NCBI GenBank assembly: GCA_036567205.1
Contig: DATCVA010000095.1
Span: 1-17,671 of the forward strand
Origin: DATCVA01 sp036567205
GTDB taxonomy: Bacteria; Pseudomonadota; Gammaproteobacteria; Burkholderiales; Burkholderiaceae_B
Direction: 5' to 3'
Length of the DNA stretch: 17,671 bases
The position numbers were made by a program, and so were the translations under genes. Positions 6,106 through 13,974 of this stretch are shown in pieces. The notes under the pieces are model-generated. The model was not told the DNA's origin, ran no database searches, and saw nothing but the letters and a program-made list of their open reading frames with translations. The first letter of the stretch is position 1. Each line of letters opens with the position of its first letter.

Positions 6106-7614
6106 TTAATGCCGACCAGAGCCGCGATGGGGCTGGTCCGACGTTTGAGACAAATCCACACCAGGAATCGGCGCACTATCAAAATACTCGTCCAGACTGG
6201 CATCATCGGGAGCGGCTTTCTGCGGATTCTGCTTAACCGGAGGCGGCACATAGGCCGGACCCGGCTCCAATGACGTGTCGATGTCAAAATCGGCAGCGCT
6301 GGCAGCCAGCGGCGCCAACGGATCGGGACCGATTGGATGCGCCTCGGGCATAGCCTCGACATCGATCAGCGTTGGATCGCCGCGGGTATCGGCTGCGGGC
6401 AACCATTGGTTCATGGGCAAAACAGGTAATACACCAGCCACACCGGAAGCCAGCCGCCAATGTTTCATTGCGTCGGACTGACGTCCCAGGCGATCGTACA
6501 AATTACCCAGCAAGGCATGAATACGCACGTCACTACGAATTTTCATGCTACGCAGCAGATAATGCTCGCCTTGCCCCCACAGCTGTCCGATAAGGCACAG
6601 GTTTCCTAATGCAGCCAGCAAAGCGGAATTGTCCGGATCGTTTTTCAGCCAAACTTCGGCCTTGCTTAGCCGGCGCGCAACCTGCTCGGGCGGGCACTGA
6701 GAATAAGCATTAAGCAAACGTGGCTCGACCTTGACATTAATTGCTGCTTCGAGAATTTTAGCGGCCTCGTCAAAATTACCAGCAGACTCGTGTATAGCTG
6801 CAGCGGCCAAGGCAACGTCAGGCAAGGTTTTTTCATCAGCCTTGAGATCGCCCCAGATGTTTTTAAGACTATCAAGCCCGCCACCACGAAGGCGCGCAGC
6901 AGTTGACGTCTCGATAAGCTGTAGAGACTCGGTCTTGTCCATGGCACCGCGACGCAATAACAAACGTGTCAGCTCGTATACTCGATCGTGGTGATGCAGC
7001 TGCCGGTGTGCGCGCAACAACAAACGCGTGGCATTAAAGTGGCGCGAACTGGCGTCCTGCAAGGGCTGGAGCAATACCAGAGCATCTTCAGGGCGGTTTT
7101 GATCAAGATACATTTCGGCCGCGGCTGTAGCGACGGCCTCTTTCAGGCGCGGTTGGCTTTGTGCTGTGTCTTGCGCAAGCTTGAGCGCCTCATCGCGACG
7201 CGTAAACTCGCCCAAATGATGAGAAGCACGCGCCGAAGCCAGACCAGCCAGCACTTTAGTATTTTTCGACTTGGTAACGCCCAGCAGCTTGGATAATTCT
7301 TTTTCGGCTTGCGTATACCGCCCTTCCAAGACATTAATCCAGCCTGCTTCAAGCAAGTCATGATCACGTTTTTTAGCGCGCAGTCCCCGCCAGGAGCGAA
7401 AGCGTTCGGGCCCCCCGATTAGCCAGGCCAAAACCCGAAGACACACATATACTACGGCAAAGCTTGCCAGTATCAGCAATATTGCCAACGTAAGCGAAAG
7501 CTCGATACGCCAGGGCTGCGCAATAATTAATACATTGCCGCTATGCTCGCGCAACAGCAGTGCCAGCCCTACCGCCAGCGCCAGCACGAATAATGTCCAA
7601 AACCATGTCCTCAT
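6106..7614 (-). CDS. hemY: HemY, inner-membrane TPR-like protein of the heme operon
   Basis: A 502-residue protein with two N-terminal membrane helices (about 3-20 and 40-66), then the HemY signature region around GPERFRSWRGLRAKKRDHDLLEAGW. A long alpha-helical TPR-like repeat region follows (for example LEAGWINVLEGRYTQAEKELSKLL and ALLAALGNLCLIGQLWGQGEHYLL). This is proteobacterial HemY, not the Gram-positive protoporphyrinogen oxidase of the same name. Its exact role is unsettled; it is tied to late porphyrin steps. The last 90 or so residues are Pro/Ala/Asp-rich and look disordered, so it is longer than E. coli HemY (about 400). The start lies three bases after the hemX stop, so the two are surely cotranscribed. 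Confidence 0.93.
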   Translation of the reverse strand: MRTWFWTLFVLALAVGLALLLREHSGNVLIIAQPWRIELSLTLAILLILASFAVVYVCLRVLAWLIGGPERFRSWRGLRAKKRDHDLLEAGWINVLEGRYTQAEKELSKLLGVTKSKNTKVLAGLASARASHHLGEFTRRDEALKLAQDTAQSQPRLKEAVATAAAEMYLDQNRPEDALVLLQPLQDASSRHFNATRLLLRAHRQLHHHDRVYELTRLLLRRGAMDKTESLQLIETSTAARLRGGGLDSLKNIWGDLKADEKTLPDVALAAAAIHESAGNFDEAAKILEAAINVKVEPRLLNAYSQCPPEQVARRLSKAEVWLKNDPDNSALLAALGNLCLIGQLWGQGEHYLLRSMKIRSDVRIHALLGNLYDRLGRQSDAMKHWRLASGVAGVLPVLPMNQWLPAADTRGDPTLIDVEAMPEAHPIGPDPLAPLAASAADFDIDTSLEPGPAYVPPPVKQNPQKAAPDDASLDEYFDSAPIPGVDLSQTSDQPHRGSGRH

Positions 7615-7617
7615 TGC

Positions 7618-8871
7618 TTATTCCTGTGACTTGGTGGGCTGGGCGTCAGCAGGCGCTTCGTCCAGGGACGACGGGGTCGATCCTTGATTCGCTGCGCCGA
7701 CATTAGCTTCACGCAGAGTTTCAAGCGCTTGCAAGCTATTGTTCACTGTAGGCACTTTTACGTCTATAGACGTAGCAGCCAGTTGCTGTGCAAGCTTAAG
7801 AGCCCTTTGCGCCGCCGGCGCCTGGCCATCGTAATAAGAATTCAAGGCTTGAACCAGTGTTTCGGTTTCTGCCGACCAGATTTCCGGCTGGCGCATCATT
7901 AATGCCAATTGGGCCGTCATAATGCGCAAGCTCAGGTTTTCGCGCAACTGGCCAGCCTGGTCGGGTGACATTAACAAGGCCGAAGAATTTTGCACCCGGC
8001 GAACGCTGATAAAACCGCCAAGATCCTGGCGTATAGAGTCCCAGGCATTTCGCGACCAGTTGGCCGCGATATTAAAGCTATCGACCCACCAGGATGAATC
8101 CGGGGCCGCCGTTTTCATGGGTTCCGCGGCAGGTGCAACCCGGTTCTGACGCGCCGTCGTATCGACCTGCGGAGCAGCATCGTCCGGAATTAATAAAGGA
8201 GCTTGGCCGATTAAAACCTTCAGTTCATCAAGACGGCTGGAGAGCTGCGATATATCGACCGTCGAAACGGCACGCAAGCGGTCTACGTCGCCATTAATCG
8301 CTTGTTGCAATGCCGCCAGGCTTGGACGATTGGCGCGTGCCAATTGAGCCTGTGCGGCTTCAAGCGCAATAATTGCATTGCCCACATTTCCGCTAAGCAA
8401 AAGCTGTTGACTCGCAATGGAAACCAGGTGATCGATATCGTTAATAAGCACCAGATCGGAACCGCTATCCGTTAAGGTTTGAAAAGCCTTTTCAAGATTT
8501 TGATAAAGATCTTGCGACTCATTAAGCGAGTTTTTTAATTGGGCGATTTGGCCCGCTTGCGTCTGAGCCATCGACAACGCTTGCTGCGCCTGTTCGCCAG
8601 CCTGAATTGCAGCGCTGGCCGTGGCTTCAACCTGGTTGGACAGCGTAGCTTTTGTTTCGTTGAACAACTTCTGTTGATACCACAGCGCGGCTGCCAATGC
8701 TGCGGCCAGTACCAAAACAACCACCAGTGCGATACTCAATGCGGAGCGCCTTTTTTTTTGCGGCGCCGGTGCTTTCGGGGAAGCAGAGGTCGATGCACCA
8801 CTGGTAGCAGGCTTTTTTTCGGTAGCAGCTGACTGCGCAGCTGCCTGGATCTCGGGTTTCGTATCAGTCAT
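7618..8871 (-). CDS. hemX: HemX, membrane-anchored heme-operon protein
   Basis: A 417-residue protein of the HemX family, placed between hemD and hemY as in the E. coli hemCDXY operon. Residues 1-43 are Ala/Pro/Lys/Ser-rich and cytoplasmic, ending in KKRR. One membrane helix follows (about 44-65, LSIALVVVLVLAAALAAALW). A Gln/Ala-rich coiled coil comes next (about 68-135), then a helical domain with SWWVDSFNIAANWSRNAWDSIRQDLGGFISVRR and LMSPDQAGQLRENLSLRIMTAQLALMMRQ. The family is sometimes labelled uroporphyrinogen-III C-methyltransferase; no SAM-binding methyltransferase motif is visible, so I do not make that call. It may act as a scaffold with HemY. It starts 16 bases after the hemD stop. 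Confidence 0.93.
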   Translation of the reverse strand: MTDTKPEIQAAAQSAATEKKPATSGASTSASPKAPAPQKKRRSALSIALVVVLVLAAALAAALWYQQKLFNETKATLSNQVEATASAAIQAGEQAQQALSMAQTQAGQIAQLKNSLNESQDLYQNLEKAFQTLTDSGSDLVLINDIDHLVSIASQQLLLSGNVGNAIIALEAAQAQLARANRPSLAALQQAINGDVDRLRAVSTVDISQLSSRLDELKVLIGQAPLLIPDDAAPQVDTTARQNRVAPAAEPMKTAAPDSSWWVDSFNIAANWSRNAWDSIRQDLGGFISVRRVQNSSALLMSPDQAGQLRENLSLRIMTAQLALMMRQPEIWSAETETLVQALNSYYDGQAPAAQRALKLAQQLAATSIDVKVPTVNNSLQALETLREANVGAANQGSTPSSLDEAPADAQPTKSQE

Positions 8872-8887
8872 AGCGAGATTGTAATCC

Positions 8888-9721
8888 TTAGCGCCTTTTT
8901 AAAGGGAAAGCAGCCGATACAACAGTCTCAAAAATTGCATCGTCGCTTGGCGAACATATTTTTACCACGGGGTTATACACCTTACCAGAGCCTTCGCCGA
9001 TCAATAATTGTAAACGGCTTGCAATGCGCCCGTGTATAGCTATAAAGATTGTGTGTTCATCGAAAATTTCGACCTTGTTCCGCCTAAGGTTCAAATGAAA
9101 AGCGTCAACGCTCTCGGCACTGGTAAACAAACAAATAAACGGCTTGGCCGATTTAGCGGCTGCGATCACATCCTGGAGCTGCCGCCTGGACCACAGCGCG
9201 GGCTCACGTCGATAAACGGCATGGCGCCGTACCGTAGCTCCGGCTTGTTCGAACTGTTGCCCCAGCCATTCGCGGCCAGTCTCGCCCCGCACAATTAAAA
9301 TTCGCTTTAGCGCAGGAACGGAGGGGCGCAGTACATTCCATAGCGCTTCAGAGTCCTGCTGCGAATCGGAAAATCGGGGATGAAATATATTTTGATGAGG
9401 GATCGTGCCGGCCTGATAAAGCGGCAAAGCACTGGCTTCGCCAACCGTCGCCGCCAGTGTAGTTTCCGGCCAAGACACCGCAGGAAGGCGCCGTGCAAGT
9501 AGTTCCAGATAAATACGAACCGCATTGCCGCTGACAAAAACGACCAGGTCGTAATCGCCAGGCAACGGCAGCTTATCGTCATCGGTGTGAAGTATTTGAA
9601 TCGATAACGCCGGCAACTCTAGCGTTGCTACGCCACAGGCCTGCAAACGCGCGGACAAAAGTGCATTTTTGCCTTCCGGCCGCGTTAAAACCGCAAAGGG
9701 AATTTGGCCTTGCCCAACCAT
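8888..9721 (-). CDS. hemD: Uroporphyrinogen-III synthase
   Basis: A 277-residue protein of normal HemD length (E. coli about 246). The family is weakly conserved, but the expected two alternating Rossmann-like domains are visible: FAVLTRPEGKNALLSARLQACGVATLELPALSI at the start, DLVVFVSGNAVRIYLELL (58-75), a middle LKRILIVRGETGREWLGQQFEQAGATVRRHAVYRR, and IATSAES-like ICLFTSAESVDAF. It cyclises hydroxymethylbilane from HemC with inversion of ring D, giving uroporphyrinogen III, the branch point to heme, siroheme and cobalamin. The start lies 12 bases after hemC, in the order hemC-hemD-hemX-hemY, which makes the assignment firm. Confidence 0.94.
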   Translation of the reverse strand: MVGQGQIPFAVLTRPEGKNALLSARLQACGVATLELPALSIQILHTDDDKLPLPGDYDLVVFVSGNAVRIYLELLARRLPAVSWPETTLAATVGEASALPLYQAGTIPHQNIFHPRFSDSQQDSEALWNVLRPSVPALKRILIVRGETGREWLGQQFEQAGATVRRHAVYRREPALWSRRQLQDVIAAAKSAKPFICLFTSAESVDAFHLNLRRNKVEIFDEHTIFIAIHGRIASRLQLLIGEGSGKVYNPVVKICSPSDDAIFETVVSAAFPLKRR

Positions 9722-9733
9722 AACGAAAGCCGC

Positions 9734-10690
9734 TTAAACAGCGGGTGCGCTGGAAGTCGAAATAAGAAGCTTGGCCAGAATCTCTTTGGCTCCTTTTTGC
9801 AGCAGCTCTTGTGCGACCTGTTCACCTAACTGGCGCGCCGAATCCATGGGACCCGACGCCTCTGAGCGAATAATAAGAGACCCGTCCGGTTCGGCAACCA
9901 GGGCGCGAATACTTAGAGTTGCTTCGTGAATTTGCGCATAAGCGGCCAAAGGCACCTGGCACGAACCGCCCAATACGCGAGAAACAGTACGTTCGGCAAT
10001 GGAGCATGCCGTGGTGTTTACGCAGCCCAAGGGCGCCAGCCATGCATGGATATCGGCACGATCGGCCAAAACCTCAATGCCCAGGGCCCCTTGCCCTGCA
10101 GCAGGCAAGCTTTGTTCTGCACTTAAATGACTACGAATACGCCCCTCAAGCCCCAGGCGGCGTAAACCCGCGGCGGCCAAAATGATGGCTGAGTACTCTT
10201 TTCGATCGAGTTTAGCCAGGCGCGTATCGAGGTTGCCGCGCAAAGGCTGAACAATAAGCGAAGGATGCAACTGTCGAATTTGCGCTTCCCGGCGCAGACT
10301 GGATGTACCGACCACCGAGCCCGCAGGCAATTGTTCGAGCGAATCGAATTCGTTCGAGACAAAGGCATCGCGGGGGTCTTCACGTTCGAGTATGACCGGT
10401 AATGCAAACGGATGCTGCAAGTCGACCGGCACATCTTTAAGCGAGTGCACCGCAAGGTCGGCACGGCCATCAAGCAATGCCGTTTCCAGTTCTTTCACAA
10501 ACAAGCCCTTACCCCCTACTTTGGACAAGGTGCGATCAAGAATCTGATCGCCGCGCGTCGTAAGAGTGAGTAAAGAAACCTGGCAATCGGGGTACAACCC
10601 CGTTAAACGATCCCGGACATGCTCGGCTTGCCATAAGGCAAGCCGGCTGGCTCGAGTCGCTATAACCAGTTTAGTAGGAGCGACCTGCAT
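9734..10690 (-). CDS. hemC: Porphobilinogen deaminase (hydroxymethylbilane synthase)
   Basis: A 318-residue protein, close to E. coli HemC (313). It joins four porphobilinogen units into hydroxymethylbilane in the cytoplasm. The dipyrromethane cofactor attaches to Cys244 in LGGSCQVPLAAYA, equivalent to E. coli Cys242. The catalytic Asp86 lies in HSLKDVP, and Arg-rich substrate-binding segments are present at VGTSSLRREAQIR and LRGNLDTRLAKLD. The ATG at 10690 lies four bases after the stop of the prepilin-like microgene, with its ribosome site (CAGGG) inside that gene's end, so translation is probably coupled to it. It is the first hem gene here, and no separate promoter is visible close upstream. 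Confidence 0.97.
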   Translation of the reverse strand: MQVAPTKLVIATRASRLALWQAEHVRDRLTGLYPDCQVSLLTLTTRGDQILDRTLSKVGGKGLFVKELETALLDGRADLAVHSLKDVPVDLQHPFALPVILEREDPRDAFVSNEFDSLEQLPAGSVVGTSSLRREAQIRQLHPSLIVQPLRGNLDTRLAKLDRKEYSAIILAAAGLRRLGLEGRIRSHLSAEQSLPAAGQGALGIEVLADRADIHAWLAPLGCVNTTACSIAERTVSRVLGGSCQVPLAAYAQIHEATLSIRALVAEPDGSLIIRSEASGPMDSARQLGEQVAQELLQKGAKEILAKLLISTSSAPAV

Positions 10691-10694
10691 GCAA

Positions 10695-10823
10695 TTACCC
10701 TGCCAATTGAGTGAAAATCACCGTAGCGATAATGCCCAGAATAGCCAGAATAAGCAGGCCTTGCAGCAGCGACAAACCGGATTCGCCGTTTTTTTTACGA
10801 TCGGACGATTTAAACAGACCCAT
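10695..10823 (-). CDS. Prepilin-like single-membrane-helix microprotein (42 residues); possible pilin relic
   Basis: This small gene fills the space between terC and hemC. Its ATG lies 14 bases inside the end of terC with AAGGAAA about ten bases upstream; its stop is four bases before hemC. The product has a basic leader, MGLFKSSDRKKNGESG, then LSLLQGLLILAILGIIA and TVIFTQLAG. The hydrophobic part aligns closely with the type IV prepilin N-terminus G|FTLIELMIVVAIIGILAAI: same Gly before the cut, Leu at +3, and Ala/Ile/Gly at matching places. It lacks Glu at +5 (Gln here) and has no globular pilin domain. I recall pilA following sucCD-terC in Ralstonia/Burkholderia-type genomes. So it may be a reduced pilin, or an unrelated small membrane protein. 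A real gene is likely from spacing and ribosome site; function is unknown. Confidence 0.72.
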   Translation of the reverse strand: MGLFKSSDRKKNGESGLSLLQGLLILAILGIIATVIFTQLAG

Positions 10824-11529
10824 TAGAGGTTTCCTTGACAGTGACTTTACGACTGGCGATCCACTTGCCCAGTGCTACGACCAGGAGTGCGCCAATGACT
10901 TCCACCGTAAGTTTAACTGTCTGTGAGACAACCCCGACTTGATCTACGACAAAAACATCGGTAACCAGCATACCGCCGGCAATCCAGCCCAACAACGCTG
11001 CGCCAAGTGTTACCACAAGCGGGAAGCGGTCGATCAGTTTCAGGACCAGCGTACTGCCCCAGATAATAATAGGCACACTAACCAGCAGGCCGAAGATGAC
11101 ATAGCCTAACTGATGATCCGCAATGGTATTTTGCGCCGCACCCGCGATGGCTATAACGTTGTCAAGACTCATGACAAAGTCAGCAATCAGGATGGTTTTA
11201 ACGGCGGCCCAGATTGAGCTGCTGCCCTTGATGCCATCGTGGTGATCGTCTTCTGGAATAAGAAGCTTGACGCCAATCCACAACAACAACAAGCCGCCGA
11301 CAATTTTAAGGAACGGCACGGCCAGCAACGTCAATGCAAATGCAATAAGGGCCACACGCAAGAGAATCGCTCCGGCTGTCCCCCACAAGATGCCTTGCAT
11401 TCGTTGCTTGGGCTGCAAGTTGCGACATGCCAAAGCAATAACGACCGCGTTATCGCCGCCAAGCAAGATATCGATCATGATGATCTGAAATAGCGCGCCC
11501 CAGTGAAGCGTATCAATAAACTCTAACAT
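10810..11529 (-). CDS. TerC/YjbE-family integral membrane protein (likely metal ion exporter)
   Basis: A 239-residue, very hydrophobic protein with about seven membrane helices. The TerC-family motifs are present: LLGGDNAVVIALA (22-34) and ADFVMSLDNVIAIAG (116-130), with acidic/Asn residues Asp26, Asn27, Asp117, Asp123 and Asn124 inside membrane segments. A His/Asp-rich loop EDDHHDG (93-99) lies between helices. The closest match by eye is the YjbE/YkoY type, members of which are linked to manganese export; tellurite resistance is only the historical family name. The gene lies just downstream of sucD but behind a strong hairpin, and has a possible promoter of its own. Its end overlaps the following microgene. 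The substrate cannot be told from sequence. Confidence 0.9.
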   Translation of the reverse strand: MLEFIDTLHWGALFQIIMIDILLGGDNAVVIALACRNLQPKQRMQGILWGTAGAILLRVALIAFALTLLAVPFLKIVGGLLLLWIGVKLLIPEDDHHDGIKGSSSIWAAVKTILIADFVMSLDNVIAIAGAAQNTIADHQLGYVIFGLLVSVPIIIWGSTLVLKLIDRFPLVVTLGAALLGWIAGGMLVTDVFVVDQVGVVSQTVKLTVEVIGALLVVALGKWIASRKVTVKETSNGSV

Positions 11530-11600
11530 CTAAATTCCCATGTCTGCCCAAAACGGCGATAAATACCGCAACGCATTTGCTGCGCCGGCGTGTTTAACAG

Positions 11601-11633
11601 AACTGGCTATTCTAATTCAGCCTGTAGCCAGTT
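11601..11633 (-). promoter_or_regulatory. Stem-loop in the terC leader
   Basis: AACTGGCTA (11601-11609) and TAGCCAGTT (11625-11633) form a perfect 9-bp inverted repeat with a 15-base loop, about 70 bases upstream of the terC start. With the promoter near 11752 the leader would be about 200 bases long, unusually long. I could not match it to the yybP-ykoY manganese riboswitch that often precedes this family. The rest of 11530-11776 holds no gene. Confidence 0.45.
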
Positions 11634-11751
11634 TCGATTTTCGCGCAAAAAAATTACTAATTATTCCAGCGGCCAAGCGTTCGTTGCATAAGCTATACAG
11701 CCACTATAAATAAAGCCGTTGACTGGCTCGTGCCTGAAGGCATCGGCGGTC

Positions 11752-11757
11752 ATTATA
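11752..11757 (-). promoter_or_regulatory. Possible -10 element of a terC promoter
   Basis: The minus strand reads TATAAT, a perfect -10 consensus, about 40 bases past the sucD hairpin stem. The best -35 candidate, TTGGCT (4/6), overlaps the end of the hairpin stem with a long 19-base spacer. The AT-rich surroundings make a chance TATAAT possible. Confidence 0.4.
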
Positions 11758-11776
11758 GTTATTAAATAATGAGCGG

Positions 11777-11814
11777 AGCCAATAAAGGCTCGCTTGTGCG
11801 AGCCTTTATTGGCT
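11777..11814 (-). terminator. 17-bp hairpin after sucD (probable terminator)
   Basis: A perfect 17-bp stem (11777-11793 with 11798-11814) and four-base loop starts 12 bases after the sucD stop. On the minus strand the run after the stem is CCGCTCATTATTT, not a clean U-tract; TTTATT is within the stem itself. It would end sucCD transcription partly and protect the mRNA 3' end. Confidence 0.75.
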
Positions 11815-11826
11815 ATTAGCAATACT

Positions 11827-12708
11827 TTACAGCACCGACTTCAGCAATTTGCCCATTTCGGACGGATCGCGCGTGGTACGAATACCGCAAGCTTCCATGA
11901 TTTCGAGTTTAGCGTCCGCGGTGTCCGCACCGCCCGAAATCAAGGCGCCAGCATGGCCCATACGTTTTCCTGCTGGTGCGGTAACACCAGCGATAAAGCC
12001 AACCACCGGCTTCTTCATGTTGCCTTTGGCCCACTCTGCGGCATTAACTTCATCAGGGCCGCCGATTTCACCGATCATGACAACAGCATCAGTGTCCGGA
12101 TCGTCATTGAACATTTTCAAGACATCGATGTGTTTCAAACCGTTGATGGGGTCACCACCAATGCCGACAGCGGTCGATTGGCCCAGGCCAAGCTCGGTCA
12201 GTTGAGCAACCGCTTCGTAGGTAAGCGTTCCTGAACGGCTGACCACACCGATGCGGCCCTTACGCGAAATATGGCCGGGCATAATGCCAATTTTGAGTTC
12301 GTCCGGCGTGATCAGACCAGGACAGTTAGGCCCAAGCACCAGGGACTTTTTGTTCTGGTCGCGCATACGATTGCGAAGCTCAAGCATGTCGCGCACAGGA
12401 ATACCCTCGGTAATGCAGATAACCAAATCGAGGTCTGCTTCGACAGCTTCCCAAATGGCTGCAGCAGCGCCCGCTGGTGGAACATAGATAACCGAAACCG
12501 TAGCGCCGGTTTCAGCCTTAGCGTCTTTTACGCTGCCAAAAATAGGCACGCCTTCAAAGTTCTCGCCAGCCTTTTTAGGGTGCACGCCTGCGACAAATGC
12601 CGCTTTACCGTTGGCGTACTCGCGGCACATATGAGTATGGTACTGACCAGTTTTACCGGTAATACCCTGAGTAATGACTTTAGTGTCTTTGGTGATCAAA
12701 ATCGACAT
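11827..12708 (-). CDS. sucD: Succinyl-CoA synthetase (ADP-forming) alpha subunit
   Basis: A 293-residue protein, the normal SucD size (E. coli 289). It forms the TCA-cycle enzyme with SucC, making ATP or GTP from succinyl-CoA. The N-terminal CoA-binding Rossmann domain is seen in VITQGITGKTGQYHTHMCRE. The phosphorylated active-site His252 is in GHAGALISGG, equivalent to E. coli His246. The conserved LGPNCPGLI (125-133) and SRSGTLTYE (158-166) are intact. It follows sucC by 22 bases, and a hairpin comes right after the stop, so sucCD is a two-gene unit. The sucAB/lpd genes are not adjacent, unlike E. coli. Confidence 0.98.
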   Translation of the reverse strand: MSILITKDTKVITQGITGKTGQYHTHMCREYANGKAAFVAGVHPKKAGENFEGVPIFGSVKDAKAETGATVSVIYVPPAGAAAAIWEAVEADLDLVICITEGIPVRDMLELRNRMRDQNKKSLVLGPNCPGLITPDELKIGIMPGHISRKGRIGVVSRSGTLTYEAVAQLTELGLGQSTAVGIGGDPINGLKHIDVLKMFNDDPDTDAVVMIGEIGGPDEVNAAEWAKGNMKKPVVGFIAGVTAPAGKRMGHAGALISGGADTADAKLEIMEACGIRTTRDPSEMGKLLKSVL

Positions 12709-12730
12709 TTACAAATCCTCGGCAATATTC

Positions 12731-13891
12731 TTATTTCGCGGCAGCTACGACTTTAGTCGCGGCTTCAGCCATGGTGTCAGCGCTGATAATTGGCAGGCCC
12801 GACTCGGCCAACAGCTTTTTGCCAAGTTCTTCGTTGGTACCTTTCATGCGCACAACAAGCGGTACGCTCAGGTTTACGGCTTTACACGCGGCAATAACAC
12901 CCTCTGCAATAACGTCGCAGCGCATGATGCCACCAAAAATATTCACCAAAATAGCTTTAACGCCATCGTTCTTAAGCATGATTTTGAATGCTTCAGTGAC
13001 TTTCTCGGCCGTAGCGCCACCGCCAACGTCCAGGAAGTTAGCCGGTTCGCCGCCAAACAATTTGATTGTGTCCATCGTGGCCATGGCCAGACCGGCGCCG
13101 TTAACCAGACAACCAATATTGCCTTCAAGCTGAATATAGGCCAGATCAAATTTGCTGGCTTCGATTTCGGCTGGATCTTCTTCGGCCAGATCGCGATACT
13201 CGACGATGTCCGCATGGCGGAACAAGGCGTTGGAGTCAAAATTGAACTTGGCGTCCAGGGCGATGATGTCGCCCGAGCCAGTCAAAATAAGCGGGTTGAT
13301 TTCGGCCAGTGAGGCGTCTGTGTCCCAGTATGCTTTATATAATTTTTGGAATTCAGCGGCTGCTTTGGATACCGAAGCTTCTGGAACACCGATACCGCGC
13401 GCCAACTCGGCAGCTTCGCTGTCGGTCAGGCCGGTTTTGGGATCAACAAAAACCTTAAGGATTTTTTCAGGCGTAGCTTCGGCTACTTCTTCTACGTCCA
13501 TGCCGCCTTCACTCGAGGCCATCACGCATACACGCTGTGTGCCACGGTCGGTAACGATGCCAACGTAATATTCTTTCTTGATGTCTGCGCCCTCTTCGAC
13601 GAGCAAACGCCCCACCTTTTGACCTTCAGGTCCGGTTTGGTGAGTGACCAGTTGCATGCCCAGAATCTCGGACGACAATTGGCGAACTTCGTCGATGGAA
13701 CGAGCCAGTTTCACACCACCGCCCTTACCTCGGCCGCCAGCATGGATTTGAGCCTTTACGACCCAAACCGGACCACCCAATTTTTCCGCGGCGGCCACGG
13801 CCTCGTCAACGGAAAAAGCAGGAATTCCGCGCGGGACAGTCACGCCAAATTTCTTTAGCAGTTCCTTGCCTTGATACTCGTGAATTTTCAT
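12731..13891 (-). CDS. sucC: Succinyl-CoA synthetase beta subunit
   Basis: A 386-residue protein, nearly identical in length to E. coli SucC (388). The N-terminal ATP-grasp domain starts MKIHEYQGKELLKKFGV and carries the nucleotide-binding VKAQIHAGGRGKGGGVKL (45-62). The C-terminal ligase domain shows LEGNIGCLVNGAGLAMATMD, FLDVGGGA and ILVNIFGGIMRCDVIA, which carry succinate/CoA-site residues. It phosphorylates ADP with the phosphohistidine from SucD. CAGGTAAC lies just upstream of the ATG. It follows the DUF2889 gene by 83 bases. That gap contains a small GCGC-GTAA-GCGC hairpin and a T7 run, so some independent transcription is possible, but no clear promoter is seen. Confidence 0.98.
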   Translation of the reverse strand: MKIHEYQGKELLKKFGVTVPRGIPAFSVDEAVAAAEKLGGPVWVVKAQIHAGGRGKGGGVKLARSIDEVRQLSSEILGMQLVTHQTGPEGQKVGRLLVEEGADIKKEYYVGIVTDRGTQRVCVMASSEGGMDVEEVAEATPEKILKVFVDPKTGLTDSEAAELARGIGVPEASVSKAAAEFQKLYKAYWDTDASLAEINPLILTGSGDIIALDAKFNFDSNALFRHADIVEYRDLAEEDPAEIEASKFDLAYIQLEGNIGCLVNGAGLAMATMDTIKLFGGEPANFLDVGGGATAEKVTEAFKIMLKNDGVKAILVNIFGGIMRCDVIAEGVIAACKAVNLSVPLVVRMKGTNEELGKKLLAESGLPIISADTMAEAATKVVAAAK

Positions 13892-13974
13892 TTGTTACCT
13901 GTCAGTACATGAAGAATAGAAAAAAAGCTCACCTGGGCGCTTACGCGCACAGCGGCGAACGATACGATAAATAA

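Noticed and set aside
11530..11776. yybP-ykoY (manganese) riboswitch upstream of terC
   Set aside because: I looked for the conserved GGGGAGUAG-type segment and paired boxes on the minus strand and did not find them; only generic stem-loops are present.
12674..13312. Long plus-strand open frame (212 codons) opposite sucC, and similar frames opposite phnE, hemD and metE
   Set aside because: They lie antisense to well-conserved genes, their sequences look like translated complements, and none has a ribosome site or recognisable domain.
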